Shown piece after piece: positions 50,846 through 58,631 of a stretch of 64,000 nt of DNA. Location: the NCBI GenBank assembly GCA_965246745.1, contig OZ251980.1:2852001-2916000 (forward strand), written 5' to 3'. Position 1 is the stretch's first letter, and every line of letters begins with the position of its first letter. The notes below the pieces were generated by a model. That model saw only the letters and a program-made list of their open reading frames with translations. It made no database searches and was not told where the DNA came from. The stretch is from JANXMY01 sp965246745. Lineage in GTDB: Bacteria > Armatimonadota > Armatimonadia > Armatimonadales > Capsulimonadaceae. The translations under genes were made by a program, and so were the position numbers.

Positions 50846-51664
50846 TCATTCCGCTGCTTCGTCTTGCTTCGGAAACTCCCGCAGGGTCAGCTTGGTTTGG
50901 TGCTTGGCGACCCGCGCCGTTTCCGGGGCGCGGCCTTGAAAATAATGCTTCTGCCAGCCGCGCTTGGCCGCGTCGGACTGCGGGTCCGGCAGGGCGTCGT
51001 TGAACTCGTTGCGGTCCACCAGCCAGCGGTCGTAGCGGCGCTTCAGGTCCGGGTCGGCGCTGATCGGCTGCGACTCGGGGCGGAACGACTCCAGCTCGCC
51101 CCGCCGCTGGGGAACAATCATGCAGATCGGCTCGCCGATCTCAAACCCTACCGGCCAGTGCGGGCGGGTCAGCTTCCAGTTCATCGTAAAGGTCGCCACC
51201 GACCAGTCCGTTTCAATCACGCCTTCCAATGCCTGAATGCCGTCTTTGGGCAGATTGGCCGGCCCCCGCGCCAGCAAATTCCAATCAGGGGGCGTCCGAA
51301 ACAGATACGGCAGGGTCCAAGTGAGTATGCCGTAGCCGAAGTGGCTGGACATCGGCTCCGCACCGTCCCCCGCCAGGGTTGTAATCTCGATGTCTTCGGG
51401 CAGGGGGCCGCCGTTCCAAACAGCCTCGAATTGGTGCGAGTTGAGAATAAGCCACCCCGACTGGGCGGCAATCAGCATCGGCAGGCAGCGGTTGGCGAAG
51501 TGCAGGTGGGTGGCGTTCATCCATTCCCGGTAGGCAGGGGCGGGCACCAGCGGCATGTCCATCCACGGCGCGACATTGTAGGCCGTGATTTGGCGGTTCG
51601 GCGCAGTGCGGCTTTTCAGCGGTCGTTTGACGAGTTTTCGTGTGACAATGGTTTGTTCGGTCAT
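50846..51664 (-). CDS. DUF6065-like protein
   Basis: A 272-residue soluble protein beginning MTEQTIVTRKLVKRPLKSRT. The body has TAYNVAPWMDMPLVPAPAYR, FANRCLPMLIAAQSGWLILN, HQFEAVWNGGPLPEDIEITT and SSHFGYGILTWTLPYLFRTP, a pattern I link to a family of uncharacterised proteins that include members near cytochrome or biosynthetic genes. No catalytic motif recognised. The ATG at 51664 is used; a longer frame runs into element G upstream and is probably not coding. Confidence 0.6.
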   Translation of the reverse strand: MTEQTIVTRKLVKRPLKSRTAPNRQITAYNVAPWMDMPLVPAPAYREWMNATHLHFANRCLPMLIAAQSGWLILNSHQFEAVWNGGPLPEDIEITTLAGDGAEPMSSHFGYGILTWTLPYLFRTPPDWNLLARGPANLPKDGIQALEGVIETDWSVATFTMNWKLTRPHWPVGFEIGEPICMIVPQRRGELESFRPESQPISADPDLKRRYDRWLVDRNEFNDALPDPQSDAAKRGWQKHYFQGRAPETARVAKHQTKLTLREFPKQDEAAE

Positions 51665-51698
51665 GGGTCTTTCCGGGGAGCGCGGGAATGAGGAAAGG

Positions 51699-51837
51699 GC
51701 GCGGGGAAGCGAGGGAATAAATTCCTCTCGCTGAATGGCGTCCTTCGGACGAAGGAACAAGAAACGCAATCGTCAGCATTCTTTCGTCCGAAGGACGCCA
51801 TTCAGCGAGAGGAATTTATTCCCTCGCTTCCCCGCGC
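51699..51837. repeat. Palindromic element G (same family as element F)
   Basis: Near-perfect inverted repeat with 57-bp arms at 51699-51755 and 51781-51837 and a 25-bp loop. Arms include GGAAGCGAGGGAATAAATTC and CTCTCGCTGAATGGCGTCC, as in element F. It lies between the xylA stop (51864) and the DUF6065-like start (51664). Confidence 0.95.
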
Positions 51838-51863
51838 CTCGCTCCTTCTCCGCTCCCGCGCTG

Positions 51864-53033
51864 CTACTTCACCCCCAGCAGCAATTCAAACACGCGCTGA
51901 TCGAGCTTTTCATACGGCAGCGGCTGGGCGGCCAGCGCGTCGGCGTCGAACTCCTGCGATTTTAGCGCTTGGGCGGCTTCCGGGGTGAACGGCGCGGACA
52001 GCAGCGGGTCGAGCGCGGCATCCGCCGTGGTGATCTGCTGCAACAAGGCTTGGATTTCCGGGTCGGCGTTGAACTCGGCGGCTTTTTCCTTGAAAATCAA
52101 ATATGTCCGCATGCAGCCTTTCGCGAACTCCCACACATCGTCCGGGTCCGACGTTCGCAGGGGGTGGGCGTCAAAGTGCTTCGGGCCGTCGTAGCCGTAG
52201 TCTTCCAGCAGCTTGACCAAGAAGAAGTTCTGCTTGTAATCTTCCTGGCCGAACCGGAAGTCCTGGTCGTAGCGGCCCGGCTTTTGGCCGTTTAGGTCAA
52301 TGTGGAACAGCTTGCCGGCTTCCAAAGCCTGCGCGACCGCATGGTAAAACGACAAGCCGGCCATGGTCTCGTGGGCGAACTCGGGGTTCACCCCGACCAT
52401 CGCGTGATTTTTCAGCGTCGCGATGAAGCCCAGCATTGCGCCGGTGGTCGGCAGATAAATATCGCCGCGCGGCTCATTGGGCTTGGCTTCCAGGGCGAAT
52501 TTGTACCCGTAATTCTGCGAAATCGAATACTCGGCCAGAAAGTCTATCGCGTCCCGAAAGCGCTTCGCCGCCGCAACCGGGTCTTTGGATGCGTCCACTT
52601 CCACCCCTTCGCGGCCGCCCCAGAAGACGTAAATCTTGGCCCCCAGCTCCGCGCCGAGGTCCATCGAACGCATGACCTTTTGGCGGGCCAGCGCACGGAC
52701 TTTCGGGTCGTTGGACGTAAACGCGCCGTCTTTGAACACCGGGTGGAAAAAGAGATTGGTGGTCGCCATCGGCACGACCATGCCGCTGTCGTCCAGCGCG
52801 GCCTTGAACTCTTTCACAATCGCATCCCGCTCGGAAGCCGAGGCGCCGAACGGGACCAAGTCGTTGTCGTGCAGGTTGACGCCGTATGCGCCGAGAGCGC
52901 CGAGCTTGCGGACCCGCTCGGGCGGCGAAACGGGCACGCGAACGGCGCTGCCGAACGGGTCAGCGCCGGGGTTGCCGACGGTCCAAAGACCGAAAGTGAA
53001 CTTATCGGATTTTTGCGGAACATAATTTGTCAT
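51864..53033 (-). CDS. xylA: Xylose isomerase
   Basis: Converts D-xylose to D-xylulose (and glucose to fructose); metal-dependent TIM barrel. The 389-residue protein matches the short, actinobacterial-type class I form: NLHDNDLVPFG with the catalytic His (about residue 54), EAKPNEPRGDIYLPT and GVNPEFAHE (metal ligands), FHIDLNGQ and GPKHFDAHPLR. AAAGGAG precedes the ATG at 53033. A longer open frame upstream is antisense to the EAL gene and not coding. It is a lone sugar gene here. Confidence 0.95.
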   Translation of the reverse strand: MTNYVPQKSDKFTFGLWTVGNPGADPFGSAVRVPVSPPERVRKLGALGAYGVNLHDNDLVPFGASASERDAIVKEFKAALDDSGMVVPMATTNLFFHPVFKDGAFTSNDPKVRALARQKVMRSMDLGAELGAKIYVFWGGREGVEVDASKDPVAAAKRFRDAIDFLAEYSISQNYGYKFALEAKPNEPRGDIYLPTTGAMLGFIATLKNHAMVGVNPEFAHETMAGLSFYHAVAQALEAGKLFHIDLNGQKPGRYDQDFRFGQEDYKQNFFLVKLLEDYGYDGPKHFDAHPLRTSDPDDVWEFAKGCMRTYLIFKEKAAEFNADPEIQALLQQITTADAALDPLLSAPFTPEAAQALKSQEFDADALAAQPLPYEKLDQRVFELLLGVK

Positions 53034-53153
53034 TGAGTTCTCCTTTGACGCCGGGCGTCGCTGATACGCGGGTATTCGGCGCGTTCGCCGGGTTTTCCTG
53101 CCGGCATCTTGGCATACACTCTTTCTCTGAGGCTTTGGCGGCGTTTTGCCACA

Positions 53154-54353
53154 ATGGACGGCATCACTGCTTTTCTTAAACAGAAAGACCCTTTCGCCAT
53201 GCCCTTCGTCACCGGAAAACGATCCGCCTGCCTTTCCGCCCCGGCGGAAGATGCCGGCGGCTGCGCCCGCTGCCGGCTCGCCCGCCGCCCTGAACTCGAC
53301 GACCGGACGTATCTTCTGCTCGGGCCGCCGAACGGCAACGCCCGGCAGGCGCTGATTAATGCCCTGGAAGAAGCCAACACGCCGTACCGAGTCTGGGAGA
53401 ATGTTCTGGCGCTGCCGGCGCTGCGGGAGCGGGTGGCCGGGGTCACGGCGGCGTTTCTGGCCGGCCTGCCCGATGCCACTGCCGCCGATGTCAAAGGCGT
53501 TTTCTTCTCCGGCGACTTGGACAATCCGGCCTCGGCCCTGGCGGCGTTTGTCCGGGCCGAGCCGCTGGCGGCGCTGAAAGAGCGGGCGCAGCACGACTGG
53601 GTGCGGGACGCGCTCGACGACGACTGGCTGTTCTCGCTGTTTCACCCGATAGTGCAGGCCGACTCGGGGGTCGTCTTCGCGTATGAAGCGCTGATCCGGG
53701 CGAAAAACCCGCACACCGAAGAAGTGATCGGGGCCTGGCCGCTGATCAATGCGTCGGTCAAGCTCAACATCGAGCATGTCTTCGACCAGCGGGCGCGTCA
53801 GACCGCCATTCGGAACGCCGCCGCGCTGCGTATCCCGCGCATGCGCGTCTTCATCAACTTCATGCCGAACACGATTTACGACCCGGAAGTCTGCCTGCGG
53901 ACGACCCTGGAAACCGTCGAAGAATGCGGGATGCAGCTCTCCGACCTGGTGTTTGAGGTGGTCGAGTCCGAGCATATCCCGGACCTCAAGCGCCTGCACA
54001 AAATTTTGGATTATTACCGCTCGCGCGGAGCGGGCACGGCGGTAGACGACATGGGGGCGGGCTTTTCGAGCCTCGAATACCTGACCGCGCTGCGGCCCGA
54101 TTTTGTGAAGCTCGACCGGGACCTTGTGGTGCAGGCTGAACACGAGAAGGCCGCCCGGCAAAGCATGGACATAATCATTGCACAGGCAAAGCAGCTCGGC
54201 ATCGAAGTGATCGCCGAAGGAATCGAAACCGAGTCGCAGATGCAGATGTGCCGCGCCGCCGGGGTGGACTACATGCAGGGCTACTTGTTCGGCCTGCCGG
54301 CGAACCCCCCGCAGGCGTCACGCCCGCTGCTGCGGCTTATGTCGGCGGCGTAG
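53154..54353 (+). CDS. EAL-domain cyclic-di-GMP phosphodiesterase
   Basis: A 399-residue protein with an N-terminal region (about 145 residues, Cys-containing: CARCRLARRPEL) and a C-terminal EAL domain. The active-site set appears intact: YEALIRAKNP (the EAL motif), NFMPN, EVVESEH, VDDMGAGFSSLEYL (DDFG variant DDMG), VKLDRDLV, AEGIETESQMQM and QGYLFGLP. It should hydrolyse c-di-GMP to pGpG. The first domain may sense redox or metal through its cysteines. The end overlaps the acyltransferase gene antisense by 73 bp. Confidence 0.88.
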   Translation: MDGITAFLKQKDPFAMPFVTGKRSACLSAPAEDAGGCARCRLARRPELDDRTYLLLGPPNGNARQALINALEEANTPYRVWENVLALPALRERVAGVTAAFLAGLPDATAADVKGVFFSGDLDNPASALAAFVRAEPLAALKERAQHDWVRDALDDDWLFSLFHPIVQADSGVVFAYEALIRAKNPHTEEVIGAWPLINASVKLNIEHVFDQRARQTAIRNAAALRIPRMRVFINFMPNTIYDPEVCLRTTLETVEECGMQLSDLVFEVVESEHIPDLKRLHKILDYYRSRGAGTAVDDMGAGFSSLEYLTALRPDFVKLDRDLVVQAEHEKAARQSMDIIIAQAKQLGIEVIAEGIETESQMQMCRAAGVDYMQGYLFGLPANPPQASRPLLRLMSAA

Positions 54354-55504
54354 GGGTTTCTGCGGCGTAAAAACGGCTGTTCGAACGCAAGATAAAACAG
54401 CCGGGCCGCGCCGAACACCAGCGGCAGGCCGCCCAGCAGGGCGTACACATGCGGCAAGGGCTGACGCCAGCCCGGCTCCCAGCGGGTGACAAGCGCGTTT
54501 AAAAGCAGCAGGCAGGGCAGGTGGATCAAATACAGCGAGTATGCGCCCTCGCCGAGCCGGACCAGCGGACCCCACGACAGCAAAAGCGCCCGGCGCGGCT
54601 TGCGGCTGACCCACAGCAGGGCGGCGGCGGCGGCGATCCCGGCCAGCGGGTCAAGTATCGGCAGGTATGCCCCGAAGTCCGCGCCGCCGTAGACCGTAAT
54701 CGGGTGCCGCCGGGCCACTGCCAGCAGCAGGCCCAGACTTGCCGCCCCCGCCGCCAGACACAGCAGCGCTTCCCCCCGGCGCGGCCGGTGCGCGGACAGC
54801 CAGCCCGCGCACAATCCCAGGGCGAACAGCAGCAGATACCACGGGCAGGCCAGGCTCATGTCCGGGAAAAAGCGCAGCACAACCCCGGTCAGCGCCGCGC
54901 CGAGGGCCAGCGCCGCGCCCAGCACGGCCCGCTTGCCGTGACGAGTCAGCAGCCAGACCGCCGCCGGAAACAAAAAATAAATACGCCACTCGACCGCAAT
55001 GCTCCAAAACGGGCCGTTCAGCGTGTTAAGGTCCGGCAGAATGTCCTGCACAAGCAGCGCATTCGCCGCAACCGCCGCCCAGTCCACGGCGACCGGCTTG
55101 CGGCTGACGGCTTGTATCACAAGAAACGCGAGAATGCTGAAGCCGAGCGCCGCGTAAAACGGCGGCAGGATGCGCCGCGCCCGCCGTCCGAAAAACCCCC
55201 CGGCCCCGCCGGCCAGCCGGCCGCCCCGCGCGACCGGCAGCACCAGGCAAAACCCCGACACGACCAAAAACAGGTCAACGGCAAAATGGCTGTACAAGGT
55301 CCAGTTGGCCAGCGGTCCCAGCCAGTTGGTCCGCGCCCCCAGTCCGCACGGAATAATCCACACATGCGACAGCACCACCCACAGCGCGGCCAGGCCCCGA
55401 ACGCCGTCCAAAAAGCTGCGGCGTCCTGCGGGGGACGCGGCGGGTGGGCGCGGCAGGAATGCGGGCGGGCGGACAGGGGCAATGGTCGGTGACGGCACAG
55501 GCAT
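54281..55504 (-). CDS. Acyltransferase 3 family membrane protein (OafA/YrhL type)
   Basis: A 407-residue polytopic protein with about ten helices. The N-terminus has SFLDGVRGLAALWVVLSH (family R/H motif), FAVDLFLVVSGFCLVLP and RRARRILPPFYAALGFS. These enzymes O-acylate surface polysaccharides or peptidoglycan. Convergent with the EAL gene with a 73-bp overlap. It starts 10 bp after the Clp1-like gene's reverse neighbour, so not in an operon with it. Confidence 0.88.
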   Translation of the reverse strand: MPVPSPTIAPVRPPAFLPRPPAASPAGRRSFLDGVRGLAALWVVLSHVWIIPCGLGARTNWLGPLANWTLYSHFAVDLFLVVSGFCLVLPVARGGRLAGGAGGFFGRRARRILPPFYAALGFSILAFLVIQAVSRKPVAVDWAAVAANALLVQDILPDLNTLNGPFWSIAVEWRIYFLFPAAVWLLTRHGKRAVLGAALALGAALTGVVLRFFPDMSLACPWYLLLFALGLCAGWLSAHRPRRGEALLCLAAGAASLGLLLAVARRHPITVYGGADFGAYLPILDPLAGIAAAAALLWVSRKPRRALLLSWGPLVRLGEGAYSLYLIHLPCLLLLNALVTRWEPGWRQPLPHVYALLGGLPLVFGAARLFYLAFEQPFLRRRNPYAADISRSSGRDACGGFAGRPNK

Positions 55505-55514
55505 TCTCTCGCAG

Positions 55515-56609
55515 TTAAATTTCGCCGGGGCGGACTTCGCCGTCTTCCCGGCCGTCGGCTTTGAGGCGCAAGCTGCCGAACCAAATCTGCGCGACCGCGC
55601 CGGGCTTGCGGCAGGGGGTCAAGATCGTCAGCGTCCGGCGGGCAAAGTCAATCCGGTCAATCCGGCCGATGCCGAGAAGCTGCCCCCGGCTCGACACCAG
55701 GCCGACCAGCAGCCCGGCGAACTTCTGCGCCGCCGACACCGCCACCGTGCGGACCCCAAAATAACTTTCCACCGCCGCCAGGCCCGACACGTCCCACGTC
55801 TCGCCATTCACAATCACCGACAGCGTGCCGCCGTCGCGCTCGGCATGCAGCGCCGGGCGTCCCAGCGACTGCGACAAAAATTGCAGCAGGTGAAACGGCT
55901 GCGGCTCGCCCGTGCCGAGCTGCGTCCCGAGCAGCGCAACCGCGTCCAGGGAAAACACCAGCGGCTCCGCGCCGCCCAGCGCCGCCAGAAACCGCGCCGC
56001 CCGGCGGGTCGCCCGCGATGCCGGGCTTTTGCGCTGCACGTCGGGGCTGACCGGAACCCGCCAGACTTCCGGCGTATCCAGGCCGCGAAACGCCGCCAGC
56101 AGCGGGTCAACCTCCGCGCCGCGCACCAGCGCCACCACGGCCTGCGGCAGCAGCAGCTCGCACAAGCGCCGCTTGATCTGCCGCGCCCCCGCGCCCTGCA
56201 CATAACCGTCGGTGTCCACCAGCACCAGGTCCGGCCGGCTTTTTTTGATCGCCCGCGCGGTCTGAGCCGCGCCGATGCACAAGTCCAGGCCGTACCTGGC
56301 CGGAGACACCGCGCCGACAAAGTAGCCTGCGCCGACCGGCAGGTCGCGCAGCGCCCGAAACTCCGCGCCGGGGTCCGCCCGCGCCGCGCCGACGGTTCCC
56401 GGCGGCCCGATCTCGCTTTGCCCGAGGTCGGTGTCCACAATCGCGACCGACCGGCCCGCCGCCGTCAGCGCCCGCGCGGCATCTCGAACAAACGTGGACT
56501 TGCCGCAGTCGGGCGCTCCGAGCAGCAGCGCGGTCGCCCCGGTCGGCAGCGCCAGCAGGGCGGGCAGCAGGTCCGCCTGACTTTGCGGCGCAGGGTATTT
56601 TTCGGTCAT
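55515..56609 (-). CDS. Clp1/Grc3-like P-loop polynucleotide kinase family protein
   Basis: A 364-residue protein with Walker A GAPDCGKSTFVRDAA, then VDTDLGQSEIGPPGTVGAA (the lid/Walker-B-like region of Clp1/Grc3) and DLVLVDTDGYVQGAGARQIK, which is the signature of the Clp1/Grc3 5'-OH polynucleotide kinase family. The C-terminal third is beta-rich (LLVGLVSSRGQLLGIGRID). The family acts on RNA 5' ends in eukaryotes and archaea; in bacteria it is sporadic and unstudied. ATG at 56609 (MTEKYPAP) is used. Confidence 0.75.
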   Translation of the reverse strand: MTEKYPAPQSQADLLPALLALPTGATALLLGAPDCGKSTFVRDAARALTAAGRSVAIVDTDLGQSEIGPPGTVGAARADPGAEFRALRDLPVGAGYFVGAVSPARYGLDLCIGAAQTARAIKKSRPDLVLVDTDGYVQGAGARQIKRRLCELLLPQAVVALVRGAEVDPLLAAFRGLDTPEVWRVPVSPDVQRKSPASRATRRAARFLAALGGAEPLVFSLDAVALLGTQLGTGEPQPFHLLQFLSQSLGRPALHAERDGGTLSVIVNGETWDVSGLAAVESYFGVRTVAVSAAQKFAGLLVGLVSSRGQLLGIGRIDRIDFARRTLTILTPCRKPGAVAQIWFGSLRLKADGREDGEVRPGEI

Positions 56610-56774
56610 ACACTCTTTCAGCCAGAAAACAGAGGGCTGCAAAAAAAACTTTTTTTGCCGATACTATGGAAATAAACGTGAAACAGGAATGAAATCCGGC
56701 GAAAACGAGTAAACTAAAGACCAGGGCAGCGCCGCCCGTGTTTCTCAGTGCTTGTTTCACGACGAGGAGGTCGT

Positions 56775-56978
56775 ATGAAACCCATGATCCTTGTTCCGCC
56801 TGCCCAGGCGGAGCTTCTTTCCGACACGCAGGATGAGCTGCGTGCCGGCGATTCTCCCCTGCGCCAGCCCTGGCGCGATGACGATTCTTTCGACGAGCGG
56901 CTTGCTTACACCCCGCGCGTCGAGATGTCCGGGCCGAACGCCCAGCTTTGGCCGAGTTCCGTAAACAGCTCGCGGTGA
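56775..56978 (+). CDS. Small protein at a probable deletion junction (67 aa)
   Basis: ORF starting MKPMILVPPAQAELLSDTQD, preceded by the strong GAGGAGG (56763-56769). The N-terminal 45 residues are charged, the C-terminal part reads antisense to the end of the PLD-like gene, with a 73-bp overlap. It could be a real small gene or the start of a gene whose 3' part was lost. Confidence 0.4.
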   Translation: MKPMILVPPAQAELLSDTQDELRAGDSPLRQPWRDDDSFDERLAYTPRVEMSGPNAQLWPSSVNSSR

Positions 56979-57634
56979 AAGTCCTGGGAGCCGTCCCAAA
57001 GCTGCCCGAACCAGTCGGCCAGCGCGTCCACACTGGCCGGGTCGGACAAGGCGACGTTCAGCTCGGTCGGGTGGGAGTCCCCGCCCAGCGTCAAGTTGCT
57101 CGACCCGACCACGGCAACCGCTGCCGGACCGCCGAGGGGATACTCAATCAGCGCCACCTTCGCATGAATGCGCCCCTCGGTATACAGCCGCATTTTCAGG
57201 CTGCCCCGCGCCACCGCCGCCGCCATTGTCAGCAAAAGCGCCTGCGTTTCGGGGGTCCGCTCCAGCCCCGCCAGTGTTTCCCGCAGGTTCAGCGCCGTTT
57301 CAACCGCCGCCCGGTCGTGGGTGTCCCGCAGGGTCGCCGCGACATCTTCCCGGTCCCGCACTTCGTCTTCCCCGCCGCGCGGCCGCGCGGCCGCTTCCTC
57401 GCGCACCTGCTCGCGGGTCAGCCGGTTGACCACATTGCCGATCAAAATCTCCACGCTGTCCAGCCGGGCGAGCTGCGCCTGCATCGGCACCAATCCGTCG
57501 AAAAACAAATACCCGACCGCCAGCTTCGCGCCGGAAGCCCCCGCGTCCAAATAATCGCGCACCCGCAGCGCCAGCCGCGAAGCGCGGTTGTCAATGATCT
57601 CGGTGCCGCCGTGTTTTTCGGTGTTCTCCGCCAC
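56906..57634 (-). pseudogene. Truncated PLD-like (HKD) domain gene, probably the N-terminus of a PLD-helicase
   Basis: About 242 residues of a phospholipase-D-like nuclease domain: LAVGYLFFDGLVPMQAQLAR at the start, then the HKD motif GRIHAKVALIEYP (H-x-K) and VVGSSNLTLGGDSHPTELN, which is the pattern of the N-terminal module of SNF2-type PLD helicases. After SWAFGPDISTRGV it stops, although such proteins usually continue for hundreds of residues. Read as a remnant. GTG at 57634 is 9 nt after a TATACT. May also be a standalone PLD protein. Confidence 0.6.
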
Positions 57635-57643
57635 AATAGCCAG

Positions 57644-57672
57644 AGTATACCAAACCGGCCGCGAGAAAGCAA
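57644..57672 (-). promoter_or_regulatory. Promoter of the PLD-like gene
   Basis: Minus-strand TTGCTT (57667-57672), 17-bp spacer, TATACT (57644-57649). The GTG at 57634 follows after 9 nt. Confidence 0.65.
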
Positions 57673-57681
57673 GAAAAGAAA

Positions 57682-57720
57682 AGCCGAAAAAAAAGCGCGG
57701 GCGGCCCGGCCGGCCCGCGC
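57682..57720 (-). terminator. Minus-direction terminator
   Basis: 8-bp stem GCGCGGGC / GCCCGCGC (57695-57702, 57713-57720), extended inward, followed on the minus strand by eight T (57687-57694). It should stop minus-strand readthrough from the genes at 58-59.6 kb ahead of the PLD-like promoter. Confidence 0.65.
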
Positions 57721-57797
57721 AAAACACGAAAAGTGTGGTATAAAGGAAAGGTTTTGCCCAAAAACGCCGACCAGATCATCACCGAGGAGATCACAAG

Positions 57798-57959
57798 ATG
57801 AACACCCAAGCCGAGCTGCCCCGCGCCGAAGAGCCGTCCGCCGCTCCGTCCGCCGACTTTATTGAAGCGATTTCCCGCTTTTTGGATACCGACCCGGATG
57901 ACCTTTTGGTGGAGCTGGGCTATTATTCCCCCGACGAAGCCTCCGCTGCCCGCTCTTAA
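57798..57959 (+). CDS. Small acidic peptide gene (53 aa)
   Basis: Encodes a 53-residue, strongly acidic peptide: MNTQAELPRAEEPSAAPSAD then FIEAISRFLDTDPDDLLVEL and a short end. GAGGAG is 8 bp before the ATG, a TATAAA is at 57737, and a strong bidirectional hairpin starts 4 bp after the stop, so it is a compact, well-signalled transcription unit. The body (FIEAISRFL, DPDDLLVELGYYSPDEA) looks like two amphipathic helices. No known family recognised; a small regulatory or antitoxin-like protein is possible. Confidence 0.6.
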   Translation: MNTQAELPRAEEPSAAPSADFIEAISRFLDTDPDDLLVELGYYSPDEASAARS

Positions 57960-57962
57960 TTA

Positions 57963-58003
57963 AACTGCCCGGCGCTTGAAAAAAGCGCCGGGCAGTTTTG
58001 CTT
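57963..58003. terminator. Bidirectional terminator after the small peptide gene
   Basis: 15-bp stem AACTGCCCGGCGCTT / AAGCGCCGGGCAGTT (57963-57977, 57983-57997) followed by TTTGCTTTTC on the plus strand and TTAATTAAG on the minus strand. Confidence 0.85.
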
Positions 58004-58018
58004 TTCGCTTGCTGTTCT

Positions 58019-58519
58019 TCAGCCCGGATGCGTCGCCAGCGTATCGCTGAGGGTTTTGCGGGACTTGATCTGCCAGCCCTGCGGGGTCTCGACCCACACG
58101 TCCCGCACCCACAAATCGTCGGAATAGGTGCCTCTGAATTTCATAAACAAAACACGCTTTTCGCCGGCTCCCTGCGTGTGCAGCTTCATTTCTACCTGCA
58201 CCCCGCCGGGCGTTGCGGCAAAGTTCTGCACCGTGAAGCGGCTTTGCATGGTCTTCATCTGTTTAAGCTGATCTTGGTACTGCCGCCGGGTCTGCTCTTT
58301 TGTGAATGTCGCCCCTTTTTCGTCCACTACCCGGTAGTCAGGCGTGAAAAACGTCATAAAGCGGTCCAAGTCGTGCCGGCTGAAGGCCGTGTTGATTTCG
58401 CCGTAAGCGGACAAAATCGCCGACTGCGCGGCGGGCGGCACAGCGGCGGACGTGCCCGGCGCGGCAAACGCGGCGGAAAGCAGGGCGGCAGCCGGCAGGC
58501 AAAGGGCGGTGGGTTTCAT
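58019..58519 (-). CDS. Exported NTF2/DUF4440-like protein
   Basis: A 166-residue exported protein: signal peptide (ALCLPAAALLSAAFAAPGTS) and an NTF2-like fold (SAYGEINTAFSRHDLDRFMT, FFTPDYRVVDEKGATFTK, RTYSDDLWVRDVW and TPQGWQIKSRKTLSD). These small barrels bind or hydrolyse small hydrophobic ligands; the reaction is not determinable. ATG at 58519. Confidence 0.7.
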   Translation of the reverse strand: MKPTALCLPAAALLSAAFAAPGTSAAVPPAAQSAILSAYGEINTAFSRHDLDRFMTFFTPDYRVVDEKGATFTKEQTRRQYQDQLKQMKTMQSRFTVQNFAATPGGVQVEMKLHTQGAGEKRVLFMKFRGTYSDDLWVRDVWVETPQGWQIKSRKTLSDTLATHPG

Positions 58520-58631
58520 GCAGGATTTTCCCCAAAAACGCGCGGCTCGGAAACAAAAGGCGCCGGCCCCGGATTGAAGAATGGAGGCCCAGAATTTCAA
58601 TCCTGGGCCAACCCTGAGCCGAGGCCCACTC

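Noticed and set aside
53034..54161. Long minus-strand extension of the xylA reading frame
   Set aside because: It is antisense to the EAL gene, has no ribosome site and no family signal; xylA starts at 53033 with AAAGGAG.
54281..56978. Two convergent overlaps of exactly 73 bp (EAL/acyltransferase and small gene/PLD)
   Set aside because: No sequence similarity between the two overlaps; equal length is coincidence.
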